Positions 7,745-15,939 of a stretch of 64,000 nucleotides of DNA are shown here, piece after piece. The position numbers and the translations under genes were made by a program. Every line of letters starts with the position of its first letter. Within the stretch, counting starts at the first letter, position 1. The notes below the pieces were generated by a model. The model was given only the letters and a program-made list of their open reading frames with translations, did no database searches and was not told where the DNA came from. This DNA is from Rhizobium binae (GTDB lineage Bacteria; Pseudomonadota; Alphaproteobacteria; Rhizobiales; Rhizobiaceae): positions 124,001 to 188,000 of the forward strand of contig NZ_CP071611.1 of assembly GCF_017357225.1 (NCBI RefSeq), written 5' to 3'.

Positions 7745-8746
7745 GTGAGCAAGCCGAATTATCGGGACATCGCCCGCCAGGCGGGCGTCGGAACAGCAAC
7801 CGTCGAGCGGGTCCTGAACGGGCGCGGCGGTGTGCGCCCCGAACTTGTGGAGAAAGTGATCATTGCCGCACGCGCACTGGATTACCCCCGCAAGCTCCCG
7901 GACACCCATCGCGGCCTGCTGCGCATAGAGGTGTTGATGGTGCGTCCTGAAACGACTTTCTACCAGCGGCTCTCCGCAGCCTTCGAGAGGATCGCGGCAA
8001 CCCTCGACCCGCTGGTCATCGTGCATCGCAGCTTTACCGAAGAGATGAAGCCGGAAGAAATCGCGCGCCGCATTCTGTCGGCCGGCCTGCGCCGCGCCGC
8101 CCTGATCCTGGCAGTGCCGAGCAATCCGGTGATCGGCGCGGCCGTCGAGAAGGTCAGCGCCCAAGGCTTGCCGGTGGTCCACGTCGTCACCCGTGCCTCG
8201 GAACGTACGGGCGAATTCGTCGGCATCGACAATTATGCCGCCGGCCGCACGGCAGCGCTGTTCATCAGCCGAATGGCTCGGCGGACCGGTCCCGTCTTTG
8301 CAATCTGCCATCCGATCTATCAGGTACACCGCGATCGCATCCGCGGCTTTTCGGACTATTTTCTCGAGCACCCCGACGCCACCAGCTTCCAGTGCCTGGG
8401 ATTCGGCCTCGATGAAGAGCATCTCGGCGCTGAACTCCTGTCCTCGGCATTGCGGATGTATCCGGACCTTGCCGGCCTCTACAATGCCGGCGGCGGCAAT
8501 TCCGCGCTGATCAATGTGCTGCGGCGGCAGGCGCGCGAGCGCGGCATCTTCTTCGTCGGCCACGAGCTCACCGACTATACACGCAGCGCCCTGCAGGACG
8601 GCGTCATGGATGTGGTGCTTGACCAGGCGCCCGAGGCGCAGGCCAGGCGATCGCTCGATCTGGTGCTGCGCCGGATCGGCTTGACCGAGATCGAGCCCGA
8701 TCAGGCGCCCATCCGTTTCATCACCATTACCAAGGAAGGGCTTTGA
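7745..8746 (+). CDS. LacI-family transcriptional regulator of the moc-like cluster
   Basis: 333 residues from a GTG start (VSKPNYRDIARQAGVGTATV), chosen because GAGGA lies 7 bp upstream and the HTH should be N-terminal. The HTH and hinge helix run through VERVLNGRGGVRPELVEKV, followed by a periplasmic-binding-protein-like sensor domain of the D-ribose-binding type. It lies 169 bp before and on the same strand as the mocD-like gene, so it probably regulates that operon in response to a sugar or inositol-like ligand. The upstream side borders transposon debris, consistent with an insertion boundary. Confidence 0.88.
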   Translation: MSKPNYRDIARQAGVGTATVERVLNGRGGVRPELVEKVIIAARALDYPRKLPDTHRGLLRIEVLMVRPETTFYQRLSAAFERIAATLDPLVIVHRSFTEEMKPEEIARRILSAGLRRAALILAVPSNPVIGAAVEKVSAQGLPVVHVVTRASERTGEFVGIDNYAAGRTAALFISRMARRTGPVFAICHPIYQVHRDRIRGFSDYFLEHPDATSFQCLGFGLDEEHLGAELLSSALRMYPDLAGLYNAGGGNSALINVLRRQARERGIFFVGHELTDYTRSALQDGVMDVVLDQAPEAQARRSLDLVLRRIGLTEIEPDQAPIRFITITKEGL

Positions 8747-8915
8747 TCTGATTTGATCAAGAATGACTTCGCTGCCGCGCCGGCCTCCTGCTAATTTCAA
8801 GGCAAGAAGGAGAGCCGGAGCGTCGACAGCGACACCGGATCAGGCGCACCAGGCGCTCTCTTTCAAGAGGACTTGTGCGAAGGGGATATTTCCGTTTCGC
8901 CTGGAGGAGAGTGAA

Positions 8916-9950
8916 ATGGATGATCTCAAATTCGGAACGCGAAACAAGCGCGGCGACTGGGCGCCCAACAACCCTGTCGAGACCGCGCCGCTATTTGCTT
9001 TTCCGCCGCGGCTTATGGCCGTTCTGAAATGGCTGCCGCATTACTTCTTTCCCTGGAATGCGATTTTTGCCGCCTCCGCCGCCGCTTATTGGGCCTGGGT
9101 CATTCCGCTAAAGGAAACGATGCAAACGCTTGGCATCGGCTGGATCGCCTGGCTTTATGCGGTCAACGCGATCTGCGTCTTGCTCTTTTACGGCGCCTTC
9201 GAGGTGCATCTCTATGTGCTGAAGCGGCAGGAAAACCGCTTCAAGTACAACGGAAAATTTCCGTCCGAACAGAAGAACAAAGCCTTCTGGTTCGAGCGCC
9301 AGAACGTCGACAACATGCTGCGCACCTTCCTGTCCGGCGTGACCATCTGGACGGCGATCGAGGCTGCAATGCTCTGGGCTTACGCCAACGGCTACGCACC
9401 CTGGCTGAGCTTTGCGGAGCGCCCCTGGACGCTTGCCCTCGTGGCGCTCGTCGTGCCGATCATTCACGAGTTCCACTTCTTCTGCATCCACCGGCTCATT
9501 CATATGCCCTTCCTCTACAAGTGGGTGCACTCGGTCCACCATAACTCCGTCAATCCCTCGCCCTGGTCCTCGCTATCGATGCATCCGGTCGAGCATCTGC
9601 TCTATCTCGGCACGGCCTTCTACCACCTGATCCTGCCGTCCAATCCGATCCTCATGCTCTACCAGCTGCATTATGCAGGCTTCGGCGCCATTCCCGGTCA
9701 TGTGGGTTTCGACAAGGTCGAGATCGGCGAGGACAAGCTCGTCGACAGCCACGCCTATGCGCATTACCTGCACCACAAATATTTCGAGGTGAATTACGGC
9801 GATGCGCTGATCCCACTCGATAAATGGTTCGGCACCTGGCACGACGGCTCGCCGGAAGGCGAGGCCCTGATGCAGGAACGCTACCGCCGGCGGAAAGAGA
9901 AACTCGCGGCCCGCAAGGGCCGTATGGAAGTCACGGGAGCGGCCGAATGA
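8916..9950 (+). CDS. mocD: MocD-like membrane di-iron oxygenase (sterol desaturase/fatty acid hydroxylase family)
   Basis: 344 residues from MDDLKFG; GGAGGAG precedes the ATG by about 6 bp, and the longer upstream frame is ignored. It has hydrophobic helices near 45-65, 75-100, 135-160 and 170-190. The His clusters of the integral-membrane hydroxylase family are HEFH/HRLIH (184-196), HSVHH (205-209) and HYLHH (283-287). The gene is ATGA-coupled to a Rieske ferredoxin and followed by a ferredoxin reductase, which together make an electron chain. This order matches mocDEF of R. leguminosarum, needed to convert the rhizopine 3-O-methyl-scyllo-inosamine to scyllo-inosamine. The function is by family and context; another methylated inositol is possible. 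Confidence 0.82.
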   Translation: MDDLKFGTRNKRGDWAPNNPVETAPLFAFPPRLMAVLKWLPHYFFPWNAIFAASAAAYWAWVIPLKETMQTLGIGWIAWLYAVNAICVLLFYGAFEVHLYVLKRQENRFKYNGKFPSEQKNKAFWFERQNVDNMLRTFLSGVTIWTAIEAAMLWAYANGYAPWLSFAERPWTLALVALVVPIIHEFHFFCIHRLIHMPFLYKWVHSVHHNSVNPSPWSSLSMHPVEHLLYLGTAFYHLILPSNPILMLYQLHYAGFGAIPGHVGFDKVEIGEDKLVDSHAYAHYLHHKYFEVNYGDALIPLDKWFGTWHDGSPEGEALMQERYRRRKEKLAARKGRMEVTGAAE

Positions 9951-10258
9951 GCTGGATTACTGCTTGCAAACTCGACGACATCGAGCAGGAAGGCGCCATC
10001 CGCTTCGACCATGGCAGCCGCACCTACGCCATCTATCGCGGCCCCGACGACAGCGTCTATTGCACGGCCGGCCTCTGTACGCACGAGGCGATCCATCTGG
10101 CTGACGGGCTGGTCATGGACTTCGAGGTGGAATGTCCCAAGCATTCCGGCGCTTTCGACTATCGCACCGGCGAGGCGCTGAGGCTCCCGGCCTGCGAGAA
10201 TTTGAAAATCTATCCGGCCGAAGTGGTCGACGGGGAGGTTCGCGTGGCTCTGGTCTGA
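9947..10258 (+). CDS. mocE: MocE-like Rieske [2Fe-2S] ferredoxin
   Basis: 103 residues starting in the ATGA overlap with mocD. The Rieske ligands are Cys44 and His46 (LCTHEA) and Cys63 and His66 (ECPKHSGAF), with 16 residues between the pairs, as in free-standing ferredoxins of oxygenase systems. It should carry electrons from the downstream FAD reductase to the di-iron centre of MocD in the cytoplasm. The overlap implies translational coupling and near 1:1 expression. It lacks a signal peptide. Confidence 0.88.
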   Translation: MSWITACKLDDIEQEGAIRFDHGSRTYAIYRGPDDSVYCTAGLCTHEAIHLADGLVMDFEVECPKHSGAFDYRTGEALRLPACENLKIYPAEVVDGEVRVALV

Positions 10259-10325
10259 GCCCGCAATCGCTGCAGGCCTGAGCGGCACCGGAATACGTCG
10301 GGTGGCCTCTTTTTTGGAGAGCTTT

Positions 10326-11531
10326 ATGAGCGGCATTGTCATCATCGGTGCAGGGGAATGCGGAACGCGCGCTGCATTTGCTCTGCGGGAGGCGGAATAT
10401 TCCGGATCCATCACGCTTGTCGGAGCGGAGCCGCATCTGCCCTACGAACGACCGCCGCTGTCGAAGCCGACGAGTGGTGCCGTGCAGATGAAACTGATCT
10501 GCGCGCAGGAGGCTCTGGCTGGCGCCGGCATCGACTATCTCAAGGGCGTGTCGGCCTCGAAGCTGGATACCGATGCTCGCACAGTCGCTTTAGGCGACGG
10601 ACGCGTGCTGGGCTATGAAAAGCTGTTGCTTGCCACCGGCGCGCGTCCAAGACGGCTTGCCTCCCCTGGCGCCGAACGCGCGCTCGACTTCCGCACCCAT
10701 GCCGATGCCGAAGCGATATTCTCCAATGCGAGAACAGGTCGGAACGTTGCTGTCATCGGCGGCGGTTTGATCGGGATGGAGCTTGCGTCCGTGCTTCGCG
10801 GCAAGGGCATTGCGGTCAGCGTCATTGAAGCAGCGCCCAAGATCCTGGGGCGCGCCATCCCCTCGCGCTTTGCCGAAAGGCTGCATGCCAGACACATGGC
10901 TGAAGGCGTCGATTTTCATCTCGACCGGGGCGTCGCGGCAATCACCGATGACGGCGTCATTCTGACGGATGGCAGCACGGTTCAAGCCGACCTCGTTGTC
11001 AGCGCCATCGGTGTAATGCCCGAGATTACGCTGGCGCAGCAGGCTGGATTGGCGACAGGCAACGGCATTCTGACGGACGTCCATCTTCGCACGAGCGCGC
11101 CCGATATCTTTGCGGCGGGCGACTGCGCAGCAGTGAGTCAGCCCGGCGGAGGTCATATTCGTTTCGAAAGCTGGCGGAATGCCAGGGCCCAGGCCGAGCT
11201 TGCCGCTCGCAATATGGTTGCTTCAGTCGAGGTTTTCGCCGCCATCCCCTGGTTCTGGTCCGATCAATACGATCTCGGCCTCCAGGTCGTCGGGTTGCCG
11301 CAGCCGCCCCATCAAAGCGTGGTCCGCTCGTTTGGTGATGGCGAACTGGAATTCTATCTGGATGGCGGGCGTCTCGTCGCCGCAGCCGGGCTTGGCATCG
11401 GCAATGGTCTCGCCAAGGATATCAAGCTTGCCGAATTGCTGATCGCAGCCCGGGTGCATCTCGATCCCGCATCTCTCGCCGATCCGAACGTGAATCTCAA
11501 GACGCTCCTGAAGAGCGCAAGGGCGGCATGA
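10326..11531 (+). CDS. mocF: MocF-like ferredoxin reductase (FAD/NAD)
   Basis: 401 residues from MSGIVIIGAG, with GGAG 6 bp upstream of the ATG. It has an N-terminal FAD loop (GAGECG), an NAD(P) loop in VIGGGLIGMELASVL at about 140, the conserved TGARPR segment, the FAD-contact motif DIFAAGDCA and a reductase C-terminal domain. It should pass electrons from NAD(P)H to the MocE ferredoxin. A 67-bp gap with a TTTTTT run just before the ribosome site separates it from mocE. The end overlaps the next gene by ATGA. Confidence 0.86.
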   Translation: MSGIVIIGAGECGTRAAFALREAEYSGSITLVGAEPHLPYERPPLSKPTSGAVQMKLICAQEALAGAGIDYLKGVSASKLDTDARTVALGDGRVLGYEKLLLATGARPRRLASPGAERALDFRTHADAEAIFSNARTGRNVAVIGGGLIGMELASVLRGKGIAVSVIEAAPKILGRAIPSRFAERLHARHMAEGVDFHLDRGVAAITDDGVILTDGSTVQADLVVSAIGVMPEITLAQQAGLATGNGILTDVHLRTSAPDIFAAGDCAAVSQPGGGHIRFESWRNARAQAELAARNMVASVEVFAAIPWFWSDQYDLGLQVVGLPQPPHQSVVRSFGDGELEFYLDGGRLVAAAGLGIGNGLAKDIKLAELLIAARVHLDPASLADPNVNLKTLLKSARAA

Positions 11532-12358
11532 TGCAGAAGCTGCTGATCTTCCAGTCGCTCTGGGCCATGGAGCGCCGACATACAGATGGCTATGAGCGCA
11601 GCCTCGACGAGAACATCGCGATGATCTCGGAGGCCGGCTTCGATGGCATCAGCGCCCACTATACCAACCGCGCCGACGTTGTCAGGCTGAATGACGCCAT
11701 CAGGGACACCGGATTGAAGATCGAAGGCGTCTGTTTTCCTCGCAACGTCGGGGATTTGCGCCTGCCGCTCGAGCTTGCCGTGGAATTCCCGGTCAGTCAT
11801 ATCAACGTGCAGCCCGATGTCCGACTGCGCCGCGTCGAGGAGTGCCTGCCGATCCTGGACGGCTGGATGCAGCTTGCCGAAGATGCCCGCGTCCCCGTCT
11901 TCATCGAAACCCACCGCAACCGGATGACGACCGATCTGTTGTTTACGCTCGACCTGCTGGAGGAGAGGCCAGATCTGCCGCTGCTCGCCGACCTCTCGCA
12001 TTTTACAGTCGCACGTGAGTTTGCGCTTCCGGTCGATGCCGAAACCCATGCCATGATTCATCGCATCCTGCACAACGCGCAGGCCTTCCATGGGAGGGTC
12101 GCATCGTGTGAGCAGGTGCAGATCGAAATTTCGTTTCCTCACCATCGGCCCTGGGTCGAACTCTTCCTTCAATGGTGGGACTACGGCATGCGCGAATGGC
12201 GCAGTCGTGCGGCTTCGAATGCCGAGCTGGTCTTCACCTGCGAGCTGGGGCCGAAGCCCTATGCGATCACCGGGCGAGACAGCAACGACACCACCGATCG
12301 ATGGGCGGAGGCGCTGCTGCTTCGGCAGATGCTTCGTGATCTCTGGGCCGGAATTTGA
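11528..12358 (+). CDS. Sugar phosphate isomerase/epimerase-like TIM-barrel protein (last gene of moc-like operon)
   Basis: 276 residues, coupled to mocF by ATGA (a second ATG follows directly). Xylose-isomerase-like TIM-barrel features are DENIAMISEAGFDGISAHY near the N-terminus, the VFIETHRNR strand with Glu and His candidates for metal binding, and LLADLSHFTVAREF. Relatives include IolE and MocC, enzymes of inositol and rhizopine breakdown. It may handle the product of the MocDEF reaction, but no specific reaction can be assigned from sequence alone. A strong hairpin follows. Confidence 0.75.
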   Translation: MMQKLLIFQSLWAMERRHTDGYERSLDENIAMISEAGFDGISAHYTNRADVVRLNDAIRDTGLKIEGVCFPRNVGDLRLPLELAVEFPVSHINVQPDVRLRRVEECLPILDGWMQLAEDARVPVFIETHRNRMTTDLLFTLDLLEERPDLPLLADLSHFTVAREFALPVDAETHAMIHRILHNAQAFHGRVASCEQVQIEISFPHHRPWVELFLQWWDYGMREWRSRAASNAELVFTCELGPKPYAITGRDSNDTTDRWAEALLLRQMLRDLWAGI

Positions 12359-12382
12359 TAGCCATATCACGTTGGCCGAAAG

Positions 12383-12422
12383 CCGGCAGGGATGATCTCG
12401 TCTTGAAACCATTCCCTGCCGG
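12383..12422 (+). terminator. Hairpin after the moc-like operon
   Basis: CCGGCAGGGA (12383-12392) and TCCCTGCCGG (12413-12422) form a perfect 10-bp stem with a 20-nt loop, 25 bp after the isomerase stop. There is no T run after it, so it may protect the 3' end or need a factor to terminate. Confidence 0.5.
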
Positions 12423-12455
12423 ATATTCCCTCGGCAACATCAGCGAGGGTCCGCT

Positions 12456-12638
12456 CTAATCATCGGACAAAGCGAGGTCACGGCGCAGCCAGGATGGGAA
12501 GGTGTCGATGCTGTTCACCATATGACGACATCTCCACCAGGCAATGATGGTTGCGACGAGAATCTCTCTGAATCTGAACCGCGAGCAAAGCTCGCGCATG
12601 GATGCCGACAGGCTTTCGCCGGCGCGTTGATTGGTCAT
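12456..12638 (-). CDS. Small protein, DUF1127-like (uncertain)
   Basis: About 60 residues starting at MTNQRAGESL (or two codons earlier). The C-terminal half, with AWWRCRHMVNSID followed by a LRRDLALSDD tail, resembles the arginine-rich end of small rhizobial DUF1127 proteins. No good ribosome site is visible and the gene stands alone in a 0.87-kb gap, so it may be spurious. The remaining sequence from 12639 to 13042 holds nothing I can identify; short frames there are not convincing. Confidence 0.35.
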   Translation of the reverse strand: MTNQRAGESLSASMRELCSRFRFREILVATIIAWWRCRHMVNSIDTFPSWLRRDLALSDD

Positions 12639-13042
12639 GATCATCAGCAGTCAGAATTCTGAGCCGCCCTTCTTTCAAGCTGAAAGTGCGCAGCGTCATA
12701 GCGCGGACATCACCGCGCCCAGACGCTGCGTGCGAAACGAGTGCCACCTTTGGATGGGGAAGCTTGAAAGATCTCGGATATGATCGAGGGTCGGGAGCTT
12801 CGAGGGCCTATGCCAAAGAGGCGTTGGACGAAGAAATATCTGTCATTGCACGCCTCCATTGTTGAACGGCTCCGGCGCAATTATTAGCCGATTACGAAAA
12901 TACAGGCAAGCGCGCGATTTCGAACGCTTCGAAGAGCCGACGGCGTGGTCGTGGCGAGGCCATGTTGCGGCTCTCGACGTTGCCTCAGCACACCTTCGAT
13001 GCCGATTTTCACCGGCAATTGGCCTCGCCTTCTGATGGGCAA

Positions 13043-13090
13043 TTGACCGCGCCGAGAACATCGTCATAATAATTTTGCACACGTGCTCAA
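13043..13090 (+). promoter_or_regulatory. Candidate promoter and LacI-type operator of the glycerophosphodiester ABC operon
   Basis: TTGACC (13043-13048) and CATAAT (13065-13070) lie 16 bp apart. Right behind them is TTGCACACGTGCTCAA (13075-13090), a partly symmetric element with central CACGTG and outer TTG/CAA arms, as in LacI-family operators. It lies about 136 bp before the binding-protein ATG. The operon contains its own LacI-family gene (18600-19604), the natural candidate to bind here. This is inference from position. Confidence 0.45.
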
Positions 13091-13225
13091 TTTTGTCATT
13101 CGGCCGTTACGTTCGCCCCCTAGAGCGGCATACGCCACGTTTTCGTGGGGTTATCGGAACGGCCATCAACACCAGTGATGACCCATCAAGAGGCCTCACA
13201 CTGCTCTTCAAGGGAGACGAAGAAA

Positions 13226-14572
13226 ATGACCATTTTGCCGACGTTGAAATCCCTTACGATCGCGGCCGCCATCCTGGCCTCGACCTCCGCATTTGCACTC
13301 GCCAAGGACGTTACTATTGGCGTCTGGGCCGGCGGCACCGGCCCCAACGACACGTATCGCCTCGACGCCATCGAGATCGCAGCCCAGCAGCTGCAGCGCC
13401 AAGCCGCACTCAAGGGCGAGGACTTGAAGATCACCGTCGAGAAGAAGCCCTATTCCGGCTGGGACGACTTCAAGCAGGCGCTGACCCTTGCCGCCGAAGC
13501 CAAGACTGCCCCGAACATCGTCGTCAGCGGTCATGAAGACATTGCGCCCTGGTCGCAGGCCGGCCTCATCGTTCCGATCGAGGATTATGTCGATCTCGAC
13601 TCCTGGCCGCTCAACGGCATCTATGAGAACCTGCTGAAGATCGCCTCCTACAACGGCACCGTCTACGGCATTCCGCAGGACGCCGAATCCCGCCCGATGT
13701 TCTTCTGGAAGCCATACATGAAGGCGATCGGCTACAGCGACGCCGATCTGGATGCGCTGCCTCAGAGCGTTCAGGACGGCAAGTACACCATGAAGAACCT
13801 GCTGGAAGACGCCAAGAAAATGCAGGACAAGGGCCTCGTCCAGCCCGGCTACGGCTTCTATCCTCGCACCAGCAACGGCCCCGACTACTGGCAGTTCTAC
13901 ACGTCCTTCGGCGGCGCCATGGAAGAAAACGGCAAGCTCGTTTTCGACAAGGCTGCGATGAAGCGCACCTATCAGTTCTTCGCCGATGCCGTTTCGACCG
14001 GCGTTACCAAGAAGAACCACATCGGCATGCCGGGCGACCAGTGGTGGAAGGAAGTTTCCACGGGCAAGGCCGGCATCTGGGACGCTGGCACCTGGCACTA
14101 TGCCCGCATGGTCAATCAGGAAGGGCTGAAGGACTTCTTCGGCAATATCGTCTTCACGCTGATCCCCGCCGGCGAAGGCGGCAAGGCCAACACGCTGACG
14201 CACCCGCTCGTCTACCTGCTGACCGCCGGTCACGACAAGGAAGACACCGAAATCGCCGCCCAGCTGATCAAGATCGCCTCCGAGCCGCGCACCAACGCGC
14301 TGCATGCGGTCAAATCAGCGCATCTCGGCATTTCCGAGGCGGAATCCGAAGTCGAATTCTACTCGGCCGACCGCTGGACCCGCGAAGCGACCGAGCGCCT
14401 GCTGCCGCATGCCAATGCGATGCCGAACAATTCCGATTTCGGCACCTACTGGAACATCATGTGGAAGGGTCTTCAGGCATCGTGGACCGGCGCCAAGACC
14501 GTCGACGCCGCCATCGGCGATGCCGAGAGCGAGCTGAAAAGCACGCTCGGCGACAAGATCGTCATCCGCTAA
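13226..14572 (+). CDS. ABC transporter sugar-type solute-binding protein (family 1)
   Basis: 448 residues from MTILPTLKSL; GGGAG lies upstream, and the longer frame has no signal peptide at its start. A Sec signal peptide ends near ALA/KD, then a mature extracellular solute-binding protein of the MalE/UgpB type begins (KDVTIGVWAGG). It is the first gene of a seven-gene operon with two permeases, an ATPase, a glycerophosphodiesterase, a LacI regulator and an inositol monophosphatase. That context suggests a phosphodiester such as glycerophosphoinositol as ligand; this is inference. Confidence 0.9.
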   Translation: MTILPTLKSLTIAAAILASTSAFALAKDVTIGVWAGGTGPNDTYRLDAIEIAAQQLQRQAALKGEDLKITVEKKPYSGWDDFKQALTLAAEAKTAPNIVVSGHEDIAPWSQAGLIVPIEDYVDLDSWPLNGIYENLLKIASYNGTVYGIPQDAESRPMFFWKPYMKAIGYSDADLDALPQSVQDGKYTMKNLLEDAKKMQDKGLVQPGYGFYPRTSNGPDYWQFYTSFGGAMEENGKLVFDKAAMKRTYQFFADAVSTGVTKKNHIGMPGDQWWKEVSTGKAGIWDAGTWHYARMVNQEGLKDFFGNIVFTLIPAGEGGKANTLTHPLVYLLTAGHDKEDTEIAAQLIKIASEPRTNALHAVKSAHLGISEAESEVEFYSADRWTREATERLLPHANAMPNNSDFGTYWNIMWKGLQASWTGAKTVDAAIGDAESELKSTLGDKIVIR

Positions 14573-14589
14573 AACCGAAGCATCCCTCT

Positions 14590-14611
14590 GGGCGGCGGCG
14601 ACCCGCCGCCC
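14590..14611 (+). other. Intercistronic hairpin between binding-protein and permease genes
   Basis: GGGCGGCGG (14590-14598) and CCGCCGCCC (14603-14611) form a perfect 9-bp GC stem with a CGAC loop, 17 bp after the binding-protein stop and 24 bp before the permease ATG. No T run follows. Such hairpins commonly protect the abundant binding-protein mRNA from 3' decay. Confidence 0.7.
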
Positions 14612-14635
14612 GATCGGTCCCGCGAGGAGGCTTCC

Positions 14636-15937
14636 ATGAAATCGTCCAGAACGCTTGGACTGCTGATGATCGCGCCCGCGGCGATCATGATCGTCCTCTT
14701 CTTCCTGCTGCCGGTCGTTCTGACGGCAGTCTTCTCGATGACCAACATGACCACCGCCACCGGCATTTCGGGCGGCGTCTACCAGATCGCCCCCAATTCG
14801 CTGATCACATTGAAATCGTCGATGCCCGACATCGCCGCCGAGATATCCGAACCGCGCTACGCGATCGACGAAGCGGGCCTCAAGGCCGTCGAGGGCCTCG
14901 GACTTGCGCCTGACATCGCCGCTGAATTGCGCGCCAAGCATGCAGGCGAGGTCTTTCCGACGCGCCGCGACGCCGAACGCATGATCAAGAATCTTGCCGA
15001 GCGGCCTTCGACGCGCGACGTCAAACAGATCTCCGAACAATTCAACCGCTCCGTCGTCAACACCCGCTTCGACAGCAGGGAGCAGCTGTTTTCGTCGCTG
15101 GACACCCTTGGCCTCAAGCTGACGCCCGAGCAGAAGGAAACGGTCGCCACGGCCACCTATACCGGCTGGACCTGGACGACCGACAATTTCGCGCGCATCG
15201 CCACCTCGCCCGACATGGCGCGCGTGCTTTTCAACACCGCGCTCTACGTCGCACTGGTGCTGGCGCTCTTCAATGTCGGCTATGCGCTATTGCTCGCCAT
15301 CTGGACGCACTACATGCCGCCGACGCCGGCTTCGATCTTCCGTGGCATCTGGCTGCTGCCGCGCATCACGCCCGTCGTCATCTATGTGATGCTGTGGAAA
15401 TGGCTTGCTTGGGATACCGGCTTCATCTCCGTGCTGATGGGCAAACTCGGCTATGCCCCGAAGAACTACCTGCTCGATACCGCCTATCATGCCTGGCTCT
15501 TCGTCGTGCTAATCAACGGCTTCATCGGCGCCTCGATGGGCATGCTGGTCTTTTCCTCGGCGATGAAGGCGATTCCGAAGAGCCAGTTCCATGCGAGCGA
15601 GGTCGACGGCGCCTCGCGCTGGCAGCAGATTCGCTACATCATTCTGCCGCAGATGCGCTGGCCGATCCTCTTCGTTACCTGCTATCAGACGCTGTCGCTG
15701 CTCGCCTCCTTCAATGAAATTCTGCTCGCCACCAATGGCGGACCGGGCAATGCGACCGAGGTCTGGGCGCTTGCCGCCTATCACACGGCGCTCCGGAACT
15801 ATGCCGGCAATCTCGAATACGGGCTGGGTGCGGCCATGGCGCTGGTGCTCGTCGTCATCGGCGTGGCGCTGTCGCTTGTCTATCTACGCGTCTTTAACCA
15901 CGGCACGCTTGTCGCCAAGCCCCTGATCGAGGATTGA
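14636..15937 (+). CDS. ABC transporter permease with large periplasmic insertion
   Basis: 433 residues, well above the roughly 300 usual for this family. After the first membrane helix (8-32) there is an extra soluble region of about 130 residues (45-172) before GWTWTTDNF, reminiscent of the MalF P2 loop. The rest is a typical permease core with the EAA-type loop EVDGASRWQQIRYIILPQ that docks on the ATPase. GAGGAGG precedes the ATG. It pairs with the next permease. Confidence 0.9.
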   Translation: MKSSRTLGLLMIAPAAIMIVLFFLLPVVLTAVFSMTNMTTATGISGGVYQIAPNSLITLKSSMPDIAAEISEPRYAIDEAGLKAVEGLGLAPDIAAELRAKHAGEVFPTRRDAERMIKNLAERPSTRDVKQISEQFNRSVVNTRFDSREQLFSSLDTLGLKLTPEQKETVATATYTGWTWTTDNFARIATSPDMARVLFNTALYVALVLALFNVGYALLLAIWTHYMPPTPASIFRGIWLLPRITPVVIYVMLWKWLAWDTGFISVLMGKLGYAPKNYLLDTAYHAWLFVVLINGFIGASMGMLVFSSAMKAIPKSQFHASEVDGASRWQQIRYIILPQMRWPILFVTCYQTLSLLASFNEILLATNGGPGNATEVWALAAYHTALRNYAGNLEYGLGAAMALVLVVIGVALSLVYLRVFNHGTLVAKPLIED

Positions 15938-15939
15938 CC

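Noticed and set aside
8742..8760. TTGAT and GATCAA half sites after the LacI gene considered as an anaerobox
   Set aside because: Spacing is wrong for TTGA-N6-TCAA and no promoter element is correctly placed.
12843..13082. 79-codon minus-strand frame between the moc-like and glycerophosphodiester operons
   Set aside because: No ribosome site, no family resemblance, and it would cover the promoter region of the plus-strand operon.
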